Source: Burkholderia pseudomultivorans (GTDB taxonomy: Bacteria > Pseudomonadota > Gammaproteobacteria > Burkholderiales > Burkholderiaceae). Taken from it: 64,000 nt of DNA. A model generated the notes under the pieces. It was not told where the DNA came from and searched no databases. It was given only the letters and a program-made list of their open reading frames with translations. Below, one piece after another: positions 1-8,589 of the stretch (the stretch's first letter is position 1; every line of letters begins with the position of its first letter). Made by a program: the position numbers and the translations under genes. The DNA lies in contig NZ_CP013378.1 of NCBI RefSeq assembly GCF_001718415.1, positions 434,001 to 498,000 on the forward strand, given 5' to 3'.

Positions 1-1895
1 AGCATCGGCAGTCGGCTTGCAAGGCGCGCGCGGAAGTCCGATCGGAAAGCCTCGTCTGATGCGAACTGCGCGCAGAGGTCGACCATGCCGTCGATATCTT
101 GCGCCACCAATTCGGGGAACCCCAGAAATTGCATGAGCGCTGCCGCATGCATTTGTCGCATGAATCGACCGCGGGTGCAGACTACGACTGCGCCGCCGTG
201 CAACGCGTCGAGCGTCGTGTTGTGGCCCGACCAGGACGGGTTGTCGAGGAACACGTCGCTCATGCCGCAGAGTGCGACGAATTCCGGCTGGCTGAGCGGC
301 CCCTTGACGTAACGGACATACTCGTCATGGGAAAGCCCGTGCCGCTCGAACGCCCGCTTCATACGCTCGACGAAGATGCGCACGCTGGCTTCGTCCGAGC
401 GCGGGAAGAAGACGATCTTGCAGCGCTTGCCTACACGTGCCGCGATGCGCGGATACAGGTCATCGTCGGCGGGAGTGTATTTAAACGTCGACTGCGGCGA
501 GACGAAAACAATATCGTCTTCCGAAAGCCCGAAGAACGCGCGGCCAACCGGGGCGGCGGCGGGATAGCTGAACGAGTATGTGCAGCCGAGCCCGGGCAGG
601 CGAACGAGCTTTTCGCGGTAGTTCTCTTGTGCTTCGGCACTCTCCATGAGGTCCGCCGTGACGACATAGTCGACATGTCGGGATCCGGACGTATCGGGAT
701 GTCCCAGCATCTGCATCTGCAGCGGCGCCATGCGCAGTGTCGTCAGGCAATAGGAACTGAAGTTCATCCCGACGTCTGGAAATACGATGACATCCGGTGC
801 GTCGACGGCGAGCCTGTTGACGATATCGCCGACAAACGTGCTTTCGAAGAACATGTCCGACATCCTGCGGGCGTCTTCCGTGAAGCGATCGTGAGATGCA
901 CCCATGTGATAGGTACAGACTTCGAACTGCGAGCGATCAAGGTTCTCGTAGTAGCCGATCGTGGGAATCTTCCAGATCGAATGCCCATTGAAGAACGCGG
1001 AAACGAAAGCGATACGGATGCGAGGCTTGCTGCTGGCCGTATGGCGCGCGAGCCGGTTTTCGGCAGCCTTCTGTTGGGCGTCTGCGAACATGGCTTCCGT
1101 CAGACGGCCTACCTGATCGTTGAAGCGGCTCAGGAGATCGACGTTGGCCCGGCCGTTGTAGGTCAGATAGAAGAGCGCATCGCACCAGACGTCGCGAAGC
1201 TCGTCGACGGCGGGCACGCCATCGCGCAGGGCGCGGTCCACGTCTTCGGACATTTCGTCCAGGGCCCGCGCAATCTCGCTGCGCACCTCGTCGATTTCGG
1301 TCTCGGTGCGGTAGACGATCGGCAGCCGGAGGGACACCTTCTGCACAATGCCCGTGACGCATCGCGGGTTCAGCTGAACGGACCTTTTTGCATGCTCGAG
1401 CGCCTTGTCGTTCTCGCCGAGGTAGAAGTAGACATACGCGAGCTTCGAGTGAAGCTCCGCGTCTTGAGCGTGATGCTGCAGCAGCGTGCGCAAATGCTTC
1501 GCTGCCTTCGCGCGAAAACGCCTGTCCTTGTGATGGAACGCAGCGTACGCCGCGTTGCGCCCGATAAGGCGGTCCGCGGGCGCGCGTTCGGCGGCCAGTT
1601 CGTAAAACGGATAGGCGTCGTCGCGCTTGCCCTCCCGCTCGAGAGAGACGCCGATGTTGTTCAACGGCGAGCCCCACGCGGGCGCGAGTCGGGACGCCTT
1701 TTGATACAGGGTGCGTGCGCGGTCGTATGCCTGTTCCCGAAGGCGAAGGTTGCCGGCCAGATAGTAGAGGTCGGGGTCGGCAACGGTATCGAGCATATCC
1801 TCGGTAAGGAAAGGCGAAATCTGGGCTGCCAGACCTGCGCCAAGGGAGGTCCTGACAAGCCCGGCCATGGATTGCTTGACGGTGTCGAGATTCAT
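1..1895 (-). CDS. TPR-containing glycosyltransferase, GT41/SPINDLY-like (3' end outside window)
   Basis: About 631 codons are present and the reading frame is open to the left edge, so the C-terminus is missing. The ATG at 1895 has AGGAG about 8 bases upstream. Residues roughly 40-180 are TPR-like helical repeats (for example YYLAGNLRLREQAYDRA and LHSKLAYVYFYLGENDKALEHAKRSVQLNP). From about residue 290 the sequence resembles the catalytic region of O-GlcNAc-transferase-like enzymes (RIRIAFVSAFF, APLQMQMLGHPDTSGS, VFLDNPSWSGHNTTLDAL). Members transfer a sugar from a nucleotide sugar to Ser/Thr of proteins. In bacteria the targets are often surface proteins or adhesins, and none can be identified here. 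Family placement is confident; donor and acceptor are unknown. Confidence 0.82.
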   Translation of the reverse strand, partial: MNLDTVKQSMAGLVRTSLGAGLAAQISPFLTEDMLDTVADPDLYYLAGNLRLREQAYDRARTLYQKASRLAPAWGSPLNNIGVSLEREGKRDDAYPFYELAAERAPADRLIGRNAAYAAFHHKDRRFRAKAAKHLRTLLQHHAQDAELHSKLAYVYFYLGENDKALEHAKRSVQLNPRCVTGIVQKVSLRLPIVYRTETEIDEVRSEIARALDEMSEDVDRALRDGVPAVDELRDVWCDALFYLTYNGRANVDLLSRFNDQVGRLTEAMFADAQQKAAENRLARHTASSKPRIRIAFVSAFFNGHSIWKIPTIGYYENLDRSQFEVCTYHMGASHDRFTEDARRMSDMFFESTFVGDIVNRLAVDAPDVIVFPDVGMNFSSYCLTTLRMAPLQMQMLGHPDTSGSRHVDYVVTADLMESAEAQENYREKLVRLPGLGCTYSFSYPAAAPVGRAFFGLSEDDIVFVSPQSTFKYTPADDDLYPRIAARVGKRCKIVFFPRSDEASVRIFVERMKRAFERHGLSHDEYVRYVKGPLSQPEFVALCGMSDVFLDNPSWSGHNTTLDALHGGAVVVCTRGRFMRQMHAAALMQFLGFPELVAQDIDGMVDLCAQFASDEAFRSDFRARLASRLPM

Positions 1896-2093
1896 ATGCG
1901 AGTGCTCCTGAGGTTGCAGGTTGGCCGAATGACTATGCGGTCCGACGGGCTTCCGCGCTTGGTCGCCGAAAGCGGCTTATGGGAAAAAGCAGGCCAAAGC
2001 GGGTGTCAGGCGCACCAGGCGTTGCCCGAGCCCGACCGTGTAATCCGATACCACAAGGGTCGCTGATCGCGGCAATCTCGAAAATCGCAAATC

Positions 2094-2423
2094 TTAGATA
2101 ACCCCATCCGTTTCATCGTCAGGGGCGACCTGCTGCCGGAGAAAACGCGGTAGGCGGGGAAGCAGCGCACGCGAAAGCAGCCAGATCGCCAAAGCGGCTG
2201 CGAGAAGTGGGGTCGGTCCGAGTATCCGGCTGTATTCGGCGCGGCGCTCCCGGGGCGCCGGCGTTCTGACTCGGTCACCAGACGACTCGTCCAGATCACG
2301 CGGGGCCGATAGACCGGTGGCAAGAATCGAACAATTGCGATTCAGTCCACGCGGTCGCGTTCGTAAGCTAGTCATCAACCGTATTCGGGCGGCGCGCGAG
2401 CGCCGGCCGACTTTCGCTCGCAT
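2094..2423 (-). CDS. possible small membrane protein, unknown function
   Basis: A 109-codon frame whose C-terminal third holds one convincing hydrophobic helix (PTPLLAAALAIWLLSRALL) followed by a basic and then acidic tail. The first 60 residues are Arg-rich and look like read-through rather than protein, so the true start may lie further in. It ends about 200 bases before the glycosyltransferase start on the same strand. No family is recognised. It may be a gene remnant. Confidence 0.3.
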   Translation of the reverse strand: MRAKVGRRSRAARIRLMTSLRTRPRGLNRNCSILATGLSAPRDLDESSGDRVRTPAPRERRAEYSRILGPTPLLAAALAIWLLSRALLPRLPRFLRQQVAPDDETDGVI

Positions 2424-2547
2424 GCGTGCAGTGCGCGTTGGATCGAGCGCTTATTGCGCGGCTTACCTGCCGGATCGGGTGCAGCCATTCCGTGGCAGTT
2501 TGCGGAAAAGCGCGCAAATCACCGTGTTCACGTTTTGGGAGTGAGTG

Positions 2548-3342
2548 ATGGATGCTTCAGAGAACTTTGTCGGTGTAAGCGGCATGCTCGCCGTGCCGGC
2601 AGTATCGGCCTTGTCGTTGCTGGACGCAAAGGCTTGGTCGCTTTGCCCTCCGGGAACAGCGTCTGTTGCGAACGGCTATCGGGCGTTCTGCGGCGTGTCT
2701 CGTTTTCTCGTCTGGGCGGGAGACTGGCAATCGCGCAACTTCCCCGGCGCGCGAAACGATTCTATCGAAAAGCGCTTCAGGGCGGATGTTGCGCAGCGGG
2801 GCGAAGCCGTGCCGCTGCCACGGAAACATCTCGGTGCGCTGTTCGGTATGGCGGCGGTTGCGGTATTGGCGCTGCTGGCGGGACTGGGCGGCAGTCGGAT
2901 CTTTCATTCGGGAGTCGATCCGCTGGGCGGGCGGCGTGCTGCGGAGCGTGGTAACGCCCTGTTGGCGCCAGCGCCGAGCCGGAGTGCGTCGCCCGCGCGC
3001 TTGCCCGCTTCGGGTGGAACTGTTCCGCGTGGCCTTGTCGCGGGGGCCGAAAGCGTTCAATCGGGCAGTGCGGCGAAGCTGCTGCGTGGCAACGGACGCA
3101 GCGATGCTGCGGCGACTTCGCGGCGCGAAGCGGACGAAGACGCGCGGGTCGTCAGATCCCGGAAAGAGCGGCAGGCGCTTGGGAAAGGAGCACTCCCCGC
3201 GGAGCCGCGTATTGCAGCGAAGGGAGATGAAAAGCACGGCGAAAGGCGGCCTGGCGCCCGGACGAAGGCGCCTGTATCGGGAGCAGTCGGCCTGCTCAGG
3301 CAACGCCGGTTGACCGAAGCGCCCGGGAAATTCCAGGGGTGA
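2548..3342 (+). CDS. hypothetical protein with one transmembrane helix
   Basis: 264 codons from the ATG at 2548, preceded by a weak GGGAGTGAG; a GTG one codon earlier is in frame. One clear hydrophobic helix lies near residues 95-117 (ALFGMAAVAVLALLAGLGG). The part after it is Ala/Arg/Ser-rich and probably disordered, as in inner-membrane proteins with a periplasmic tail. Codon third positions are GC-rich but less so than in the metabolic genes nearby. No domain is recognised. Long frames also exist on the opposite strand, so the call is tentative. The next gene in the same direction is another small membrane protein. Confidence 0.42.
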   Translation: MDASENFVGVSGMLAVPAVSALSLLDAKAWSLCPPGTASVANGYRAFCGVSRFLVWAGDWQSRNFPGARNDSIEKRFRADVAQRGEAVPLPRKHLGALFGMAAVAVLALLAGLGGSRIFHSGVDPLGGRRAAERGNALLAPAPSRSASPARLPASGGTVPRGLVAGAESVQSGSAAKLLRGNGRSDAAATSRREADEDARVVRSRKERQALGKGALPAEPRIAAKGDEKHGERRPGARTKAPVSGAVGLLRQRRLTEAPGKFQG

Positions 3343-3434
3343 CGGTCACATATCGAGCGCAAAGCAGGGGATGGCGCGGCCGGGGCGTAACGGAACGAAA
3401 GGGGCAAGCATTGCCGAAATGAGCGAGTAGTCAA

Positions 3435-3752
3435 ATGAATAGTTATCCTACGGACAGACTGATCAGCGGTGCCATAGTCGGCACTGTCGTTACGGCTGTC
3501 ATTATCCTGATCATGGCTTATATCAATATTGCGCCGGAGCAATTCTCCGGCGCGGTCAGCCGGGTAGCGATATCGATGCTGATCGCCTCCTGCGCCTTGC
3601 TGCCGAGGCCGCTCCTGCTGCGAACGGTCCTGCGCGAACGTCGTGATCCGCTGCTATTGGACGAAGACATGAACATGCTGCTGCTGGGCCGTGTTGTCGG
3701 AATGATCGGCGGTCTCTTGTTCGGTATCACGTTGGCGGCAGAGCTGCTCTAG
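3435..3752 (+). CDS. small hypothetical membrane protein
   Basis: 105 residues with three hydrophobic segments: about residues 10-30 (ISGAIVGTVVTAVIILIMAY), 44-60 (VAISMLIASCALLPRPLL) and 85-105 (LLLGRVVGMIGGLLFGITLA). A charged stretch (RERRDPLLLDEDMN) lies between the second and third. The ATG lies 92 bases after the preceding hypothetical gene, and no strong ribosome-binding site is visible. The composition is that of a real inner-membrane protein, but no family is recognised and its role is unknown. Confidence 0.55.
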   Translation: MNSYPTDRLISGAIVGTVVTAVIILIMAYINIAPEQFSGAVSRVAISMLIASCALLPRPLLLRTVLRERRDPLLLDEDMNMLLLGRVVGMIGGLLFGITLAAELL

Positions 3753-3978
3753 ATATGGCGCGGTGTCTGCCGAGTCGGGGTGCTTGCCGCGCTGTTGCGT
3801 AGAAGCCGGGAAGAAATGCTATTCGTCATCCGAGTATTTTTTCCGTGTCAGACAATCGTTGAGTACATGAGCGTCGCAGAGCGCGTTTTTTCAGTATTTA
3901 TCGAATTCCTTCGATTTTCTGCATGTCCGCGGTCTACCTACTATCTCCGTCTGCAGTTATCGAGTGGAGCATGTGCAT

Positions 3979-4056
3979 ATGAAACCTATTTTCCGGACCG
4001 ATCCTTCGAGATTGGGAGTCCGGCGGCAGCAGTTGTTCAGGCTATCCGGCCCCTAG
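3979..4056 (+). CDS. micro-ORF, 25 residues
   Basis: ATG with GTGGAGC about 10 bases upstream. The product is basic (MKPIFRTDPSRLGVRRQQL and seven more residues). Its TAG stop is directly followed, in the same frame, by the ATG of the next micro-ORF. It could be an upstream cistron or the first part of one 74-codon gene split by a stop. Confidence 0.2.
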   Translation: MKPIFRTDPSRLGVRRQQLFRLSGP

Positions 4057-4203
4057 ATGCATATCCCCGGGACCGACGAGGCGTTCCGCGAGTTCGTCCG
4101 GCAACGGCATGCCGTATTTGCTTTGACGGCGGCGTCGCTGCTCGCCGTGATCCTGTCCTTGGGCGCGTTGCTCGCGATCCAGATGCTGCTGCCGCCGGTC
4201 TGA
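4057..4203 (+). CDS. micro-ORF, 48-residue single-helix membrane peptide
   Basis: The ATG follows the previous TAG with no gap and no separate ribosome-binding site. The product has a polar N-terminus (MHIPGTDEAFREFVRQRHAV) and a long hydrophobic helix (FALTAASLLAVILSLGALLA). A perfect 20-base palindrome starts at the base after its TGA. That layout suggests a genuine small gene, but no family is recognised. Confidence 0.33.
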   Translation: MHIPGTDEAFREFVRQRHAVFALTAASLLAVILSLGALLAIQMLLPPV

Positions 4204-4223
4204 CGTCCGTCCATGGACGGACG
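4204..4223. terminator. perfect 20-base palindrome, possible terminator
   Basis: CGTCCGTCCATGGACGGACG begins immediately after the stop of the 48-residue micro-ORF. It could form a GC-rich hairpin in RNA, but it has no natural loop and no following T-run, so it might instead be a protein-binding site. Confidence 0.35.
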
Positions 4224-5196
4224 GCGCAGCACATCCGTGCCTTAACCTGAGAGAAAAATCGCTGCCATGCCGACGCGCGCCGGCATCGGTTTGCTGTCAT
4301 AGGGCTTCCCGAAGCCTGCATAATGCGCGCGAATCTATATCGCGGCATTTCTTGCCGTGATTGCTCGAGTCCAGACGTATTTCGATCGCCGGTCAAATAC
4401 CTTCTTGTTTCGAATTTTTTCGATACAAACCGCGTCGTGACGGGCTTAGAGTATCTGTGCTCCGACATCGAAACCGGCCGCAAGATAGGGCGGACGCACG
4501 AACCCGTAACGTGCCGGGTGGCTGCCGTAACAGCCCCTGTTCTTCAGCCGAGCCCCGTGTGGCAATACCGCGGGGGGCTCCGGCCTCCCGGATCCACCGC
4601 ATCAGAGGGCCCGACGGCTATCGGCACCACGCCGATCCGCTGGCCCGCCAACAACGGATCGTGCTCCAGCGTGCCGCGAAGCGCGGCATCGTCGCAGTCA
4701 GCTTCGCTGTTACCCGGCTGCGCATGGAACATTCCGCAGCCTCTTTCACATCACATCGCAATGGCTCTCTGGAAGGGCGCTCGTGTGTTCGGGCAGCCGA
4801 TGAGCACGCACGCTTTCGGTGTGGCATCGGCGTTTGGCGGCGGCGGGCGACGCGCGAAGGTGCAGCAAGATGCTCGTGGCGGATGCGGAGGAAATGGGCG
4901 TGGCGCCGGTGTCAGCGCTACGGAATCGTCGCGCATTTGGTCGTGTATGGCGCGTGGGAACGGTGGCGCCTGTTACAGGCGTACAGGGTGTACGGAGAGT
5001 CGTGAAGCTTCGGGCGAAGCAGCTGATGCAGTTTGGCTTCGCGGCGGCCCAAACCGAAGTATTCGCACCGAATCACTCTATCGTCGATCGTGCGGTCAGG
5101 TCACATTCGTTGCCCGCGCAACAGACGGGCTTCAGGCGCCGGCGGCACAAAGGCCGGCGCAACGCTCGGCGTAGCTCCGGCCAGGATCGAACGTGC
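4224..5196. other. gene-poor stretch, no supported gene
   Basis: Open frames of 140-280 codons exist on the plus strand, but their translations are Arg/Ala-rich with no hydrophobic pattern, motif or ribosome-binding site. They overlap one another in several frames. Nothing here can be assigned; it may be decayed coding DNA. Confidence 0.5.
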
Positions 5197-5715
5197 CTAG
5201 CCGCCGGCTTGCGTCGACGAGGCCGAACTGTCCGCACCATAGCCTGATAGTCGGAGCGATTCCTGAACAAAATTCTGATATATCGTGCTCGCGCGTGACG
5301 CATCGCCGGTTTTCACGACGCGAGAGAATTTCTTGTCGTGGAAGAACGCGACGTAATAAATCCTTGTCTTTCCGTAAAACAGCAGGCTCGCACCATATCT
5401 TCCGTTGTAGGCGGTCCGGAGCTCCTCAATACGCGGGTTGTAGAGCAGTCGCCGGAGTTCGGCGACATTTGCCTTGTCGTCGCCCTTCGCTTCCTCGGCG
5501 GAGAGCACCGACATGCCGGTTGCCGGCTGACGAGCGGTGCTGCCGGTTGCCGCGGTGTCAATGGACGTGCGCGCGTCCGACTGCGGCCGATACCCCCAGT
5601 CGTCTGCTTCCCAACTGGCCGGCTGCGTCGAACACCCGGCAAGGCTGGCTGCTCCCACGGCAATCGCCAGCAAAATCCCCTTTCTGCGAGACAACATGTC
5701 GAAGATAGATTTCAT
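5197..5715 (-). CDS. outer-membrane or periplasmic lipoprotein of unknown function
   Basis: 172 residues from the ATG at 5715; a TTG two codons upstream is also in frame. The N-terminus is a lipoprotein signal: basic start, hydrophobic core, and lipobox LAGC with the modified Cys at about residue 28. A low-complexity Ser/Thr/Ala linker follows. The C-terminal half is folded-looking (LRRLLYNPRIEELRTAYNGR, LLFYGKTRIYYVAFFHDKKF, YQNFVQESL). No named domain is recognised. The next gene upstream on the same strand is a periplasmic PpiC-type isomerase about 350 bases away, so a shared role in envelope protein assembly is possible but unproven. Confidence 0.75.
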   Translation of the reverse strand: MKSIFDMLSRRKGILLAIAVGAASLAGCSTQPASWEADDWGYRPQSDARTSIDTAATGSTARQPATGMSVLSAEEAKGDDKANVAELRRLLYNPRIEELRTAYNGRYGASLLFYGKTRIYYVAFFHDKKFSRVVKTGDASRASTIYQNFVQESLRLSGYGADSSASSTQAGG

Positions 5716-6063
5716 ATTCAAGGTGCCTATTCATGTACTGCATCCCGATACGGATGCCGTTGTTACAGCCTTGCCGATCCGCTTGCCGGATGCGACTCCC
5801 GATCACGTCATCGAGGATCGCTCGGGCTTCGCTGTCGCGGCGCGGCGAGACCAATGAACGGTAACGACACGACGCACGACGCTCACATCGAACGAGGCGG
5901 GGGCTGCCACCTCGCGCGTCCGGTCGATCAGAAACGCAGGCGTCCATAAAGAGATCGCTCGGCAGGTGCTCGCCGATGCTGAAACAGGGAGAAAGTTCGC
6001 GGCGAGAAACCCGCCGCAGCGATGCGCGAATGTCAGCACCCCACCCGTCAGGCAGGGTCGTCG
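5716..6063. other. intergenic region without a supported gene
   Basis: 348 bases between the isomerase stop and the lipoprotein start. Minus-strand frames of up to 78 codons internal to the stretch have no ribosome-binding site or recognisable content. The promoter of the lipoprotein gene probably lies here. Confidence 0.5.
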
Positions 6064-6951
6064 CTATTCCTGAATCGTCGCAGCCTGGACCTGGCTGGCC
6101 ACGAATCTGGTCGACGCCGCCCGTTGCTCGCCGACCTGTAGTGTCTTGCGCAACGCTTCTTTCGCTTCGTCGAATGACAGTGCCTTCGTCGGCCGTACGG
6201 CATCGAGTTTCACGATAAGGTGCATGTTATCGGCAAGGACCGGCTGCGGCGTGACGCCCCCCGGCTTCAGCCGCGAAATCGCCTGCGCAAGGCGAAATGG
6301 CAGCCCTTGCGTATGGCCTTCGGCGACCGGCAGCTTGAAGCTTACCCACGGCATCGCGCCGCCTGCGGTTTTGCTCGGTATGACGCTGTATTGCTGGGCT
6401 ACAGCGTCGAAGGACTGGCCGTGTTTCAGTGCAGCGAGGGCCTTCCATGCATCGGCGGCATCTTTCGTGGCGATGACCCGTGGCTTGTACTCCTTCTTTC
6501 CGAGCGATGCGACAAGCTCGTCGTAGCGGGCCCGGACCTGCTCGTCCGTTATGGCGGCAGGGTGAACATTGGCCTCGAGGTATGCGGCGATCATGACCGA
6601 CTCCTTCGCCGCCGCAGCAGCCTGAAGAACGGCCGGCATGTCGTTGAAGTGAGCCTTCATTGCGTTCTGGCGCAGAACTTCCCGCGCGATGAGCTGCCGC
6701 TTGATCGCGTCACGCAGCTGCGGTGTATCTGCCCTGCCCGTTCGGGCGGCGAGGCTTTTGACCGCATCGTCGAGCGCGCTCTGCGTGATGGCGACGCCGT
6801 TGACGACGGCCACCGTACCGGCAGGGAGCTTCTCCTCGGCGGTGGCAGGCGCCGGATCGGCATGGGCGATCGGCGTCAGCATCGAGCTCGTGGCGACTGA
6901 CAGGAAAGCGGCGATACACCCCGCGCGTATGATGTTGTTCAGCCGGAACAT
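6064..6951 (-). CDS. periplasmic peptidyl-prolyl isomerase, PpiC/parvulin type
   Basis: 295 residues. The ATG has GAGAGGTAACC upstream. A signal peptide of about 31 residues ends in a typical cleavage motif (PIAHADPA). The N-terminal part is SurA/PrsA-like (VAVVNGVAITQSALDDAVKSL, IARE VLRQNAMK region). The rotamase-like part spans roughly residues 150-260 (IATKDAADAWKALAALKHG, FDAVAQQYS, PFRLAQAISRLKPGGVTP, HLIVKLDAV). Such proteins catalyse proline cis-trans isomerisation and act as chaperones for exported proteins. With the lipoprotein downstream it suggests folding or secretion of an envelope client, not identifiable here. Confidence 0.9.
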   Translation of the reverse strand: MFRLNNIIRAGCIAAFLSVATSSMLTPIAHADPAPATAEEKLPAGTVAVVNGVAITQSALDDAVKSLAARTGRADTPQLRDAIKRQLIAREVLRQNAMKAHFNDMPAVLQAAAAAKESVMIAAYLEANVHPAAITDEQVRARYDELVASLGKKEYKPRVIATKDAADAWKALAALKHGQSFDAVAQQYSVIPSKTAGGAMPWVSFKLPVAEGHTQGLPFRLAQAISRLKPGGVTPQPVLADNMHLIVKLDAVRPTKALSFDEAKEALRKTLQVGEQRAASTRFVASQVQAATIQE

Positions 6952-7382
6952 TCGGTTACCTCTCTAACGTTGATGATTACGCGGCGTTCCGCGCGTGACT
7001 ACCCGCCTGGACCCGACAGTGCAGCCAGGTTCCATGGCTCGTGGCAGCCGGATCGGGCGCCGTCGTACGTCCGTCGTACCGATGCGATCACATGTCGTGA
7101 ACGATCGTGATGAGTGTCGTTTTGCCGCTGGAAACGCGCCGAAAACGCGGGTGCGAGCCGGCGAGGGCAAGAGATGCCGCGCAACCGGCTGTTTGCCTCG
7201 CGGCGCGGGTCTCGCAAGCGTACGAAGCACCGGCAGGCGGTTCGACTTGCAATCGCTCGCTGAAGCCGGTCAACGGAGCTCGCAACAGGGATCATACGGA
7301 CAGGACTGCGTCGGCCCCATAGAACAAATTCGAAAGACGAGGCGGGCAGTGTTGTGCCGCGCGAAGCGCGCGAAAGCTGCGT
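6952..7382. other. intergenic region without a supported gene
   Basis: 431 bases between the isomerase start and the EAL-gene stop. Open frames on both strands lack start signals and recognisable content. A short GC hairpin (CGCGC, loop GAA, GCGCG, near 7361-7373) follows the EAL stop and might help end its transcript. No T-run follows. Confidence 0.4.
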
Positions 7383-8216
7383 TCAGGAACAGCTTTCGCA
7401 GCATGTAATCGGCAACGGTGTGCTCGATGCCGACGTGCCAAGCCGTTCGACAAATTCGTCGAGCGGCATTGGCCGGCCGAACAGGTAGCCTTGCTGGTGA
7501 ATGACGCCCCGTGCGAGTAGGGCGCCTTGCTGGCCGGTTCGCTCGACGCCTTCGGCGATGATCTCGACGCCCAGTTTATCGGCGAGTGTCACGATGGCGT
7601 CCACGATGTGTGCCGTCACCTCGTCGGATTCGATTCGGGAAACGAAGCGTTTATCCAGCTTGAGCGCGTTGACGGGAAACGTCTGTAGCCATTCGAAGCT
7701 CGCGTGGCCGGTGCCGAAGTCGTCGATCGCGAGCGAGGCGCCGATGTCACGCAATTCGTCGAGCATGCGCAGCGTGGCAGGTGTCGGCGAGATCGGCATG
7801 CGCTCGGTCAATTCGAGCTGCAGCGCCACACGGTCGTGCGAGAGACCATCGAGCAGCGCCCGGCAATCTGCGACGAGGGTGCGGTCGACAAACTGAGCCG
7901 CAGAAACATTGACGCCGAGACGAAACGCCGTTCCAGACACCGGCAGACGGCCGCGCAAGGCGCGACAAAGCTGACGCATCAGGCTCGATGTGATCGGCAC
8001 GATCCGGCCGGATGCCTCGGCGCATGCAATGAAGCGATCCGCCCCGATGAGGCCCGCCTCCGGATGCCGCCAGCGCGCCAGTACCTCTGCGCCGATCCAC
8101 CGGCCGTCGTCGGCGTTGACGATCGGTTGTAGCCAGGGCTCGAATTCCTCTCGTGCGATGGCACGATCGATGTCTGGCGCCAGCGATGCAGGATCGCGCC
8201 TCATCTCGACGGACAT
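7383..8216 (-). CDS. EAL-domain cyclic-di-GMP phosphodiesterase
   Basis: 277 residues from the ATG at 8216, chosen because AAAGGAG sits 8 bases upstream; an in-frame start 46 codons earlier has no such signal. The protein is essentially a stand-alone EAL domain. The signature Glu is present as GAEVLARWRHP (EVL rather than EAL). The catalytic and metal-binding motifs follow in order: LGVNVSAAQF, LQLELTE, IDDFGTG, ALKLDKRFV and IIAEGVE. All residues normally required for hydrolysis of c-di-GMP to pGpG appear present, so it should be active. There is no sensor domain or membrane segment. It is transcribed away from the first FadR regulator and may be unrelated to fucose use. Confidence 0.9.
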   Translation of the reverse strand: MSVEMRRDPASLAPDIDRAIAREEFEPWLQPIVNADDGRWIGAEVLARWRHPEAGLIGADRFIACAEASGRIVPITSSLMRQLCRALRGRLPVSGTAFRLGVNVSAAQFVDRTLVADCRALLDGLSHDRVALQLELTERMPISPTPATLRMLDELRDIGASLAIDDFGTGHASFEWLQTFPVNALKLDKRFVSRIESDEVTAHIVDAIVTLADKLGVEIIAEGVERTGQQGALLARGVIHQQGYLFGRPMPLDEFVERLGTSASSTPLPITCCESCS

Positions 8217-8589
8217 AGCGTCGCTCCTTTGACGATTGAATGGGGACGGCCGGAGGGGGCTGGAGGTGGGCGCCCGGTATGTCGCGCCGAATAGTCGCGC
8301 GTGCTCCGCACATCGGCGTTCGAAAACTGCGAGGTGTTCTTGTCCGCCCGGCATCCGAAGATGCGCCTAAGTTTGATACTACCGTCAGGCCGTTCGAAGC
8401 CACGTCGAATAACTTCGATTTTTGCGGACGTGAGCCGAGGCCGCTTTCTCGGCGTGGACCGCCCTGGCCGAACGATTGTCGTGCGGCGCGTAACGAACCG
8501 ATTGCCGCCCATTGCAGAGATACAATCGGAATTGTTCCGGCGCCCGGTGCGCCGCATCCGAACAGTCTTGATACCGAGCCGCCGATCGT
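8217..8589. promoter_or_regulatory. divergent intergenic region between EAL gene and first FadR gene
   Basis: 373 bases must contain promoters for both divergent genes. I found no unambiguous -35/-10 pair or long dyad, and no gene. Confidence 0.4.

Noticed and set aside
99..2066. 655-codon plus-strand open frame
   Set aside because: It is antisense to the TPR-glycosyltransferase, which has recognisable motifs and a good ribosome-binding site; the plus-strand translation has none.
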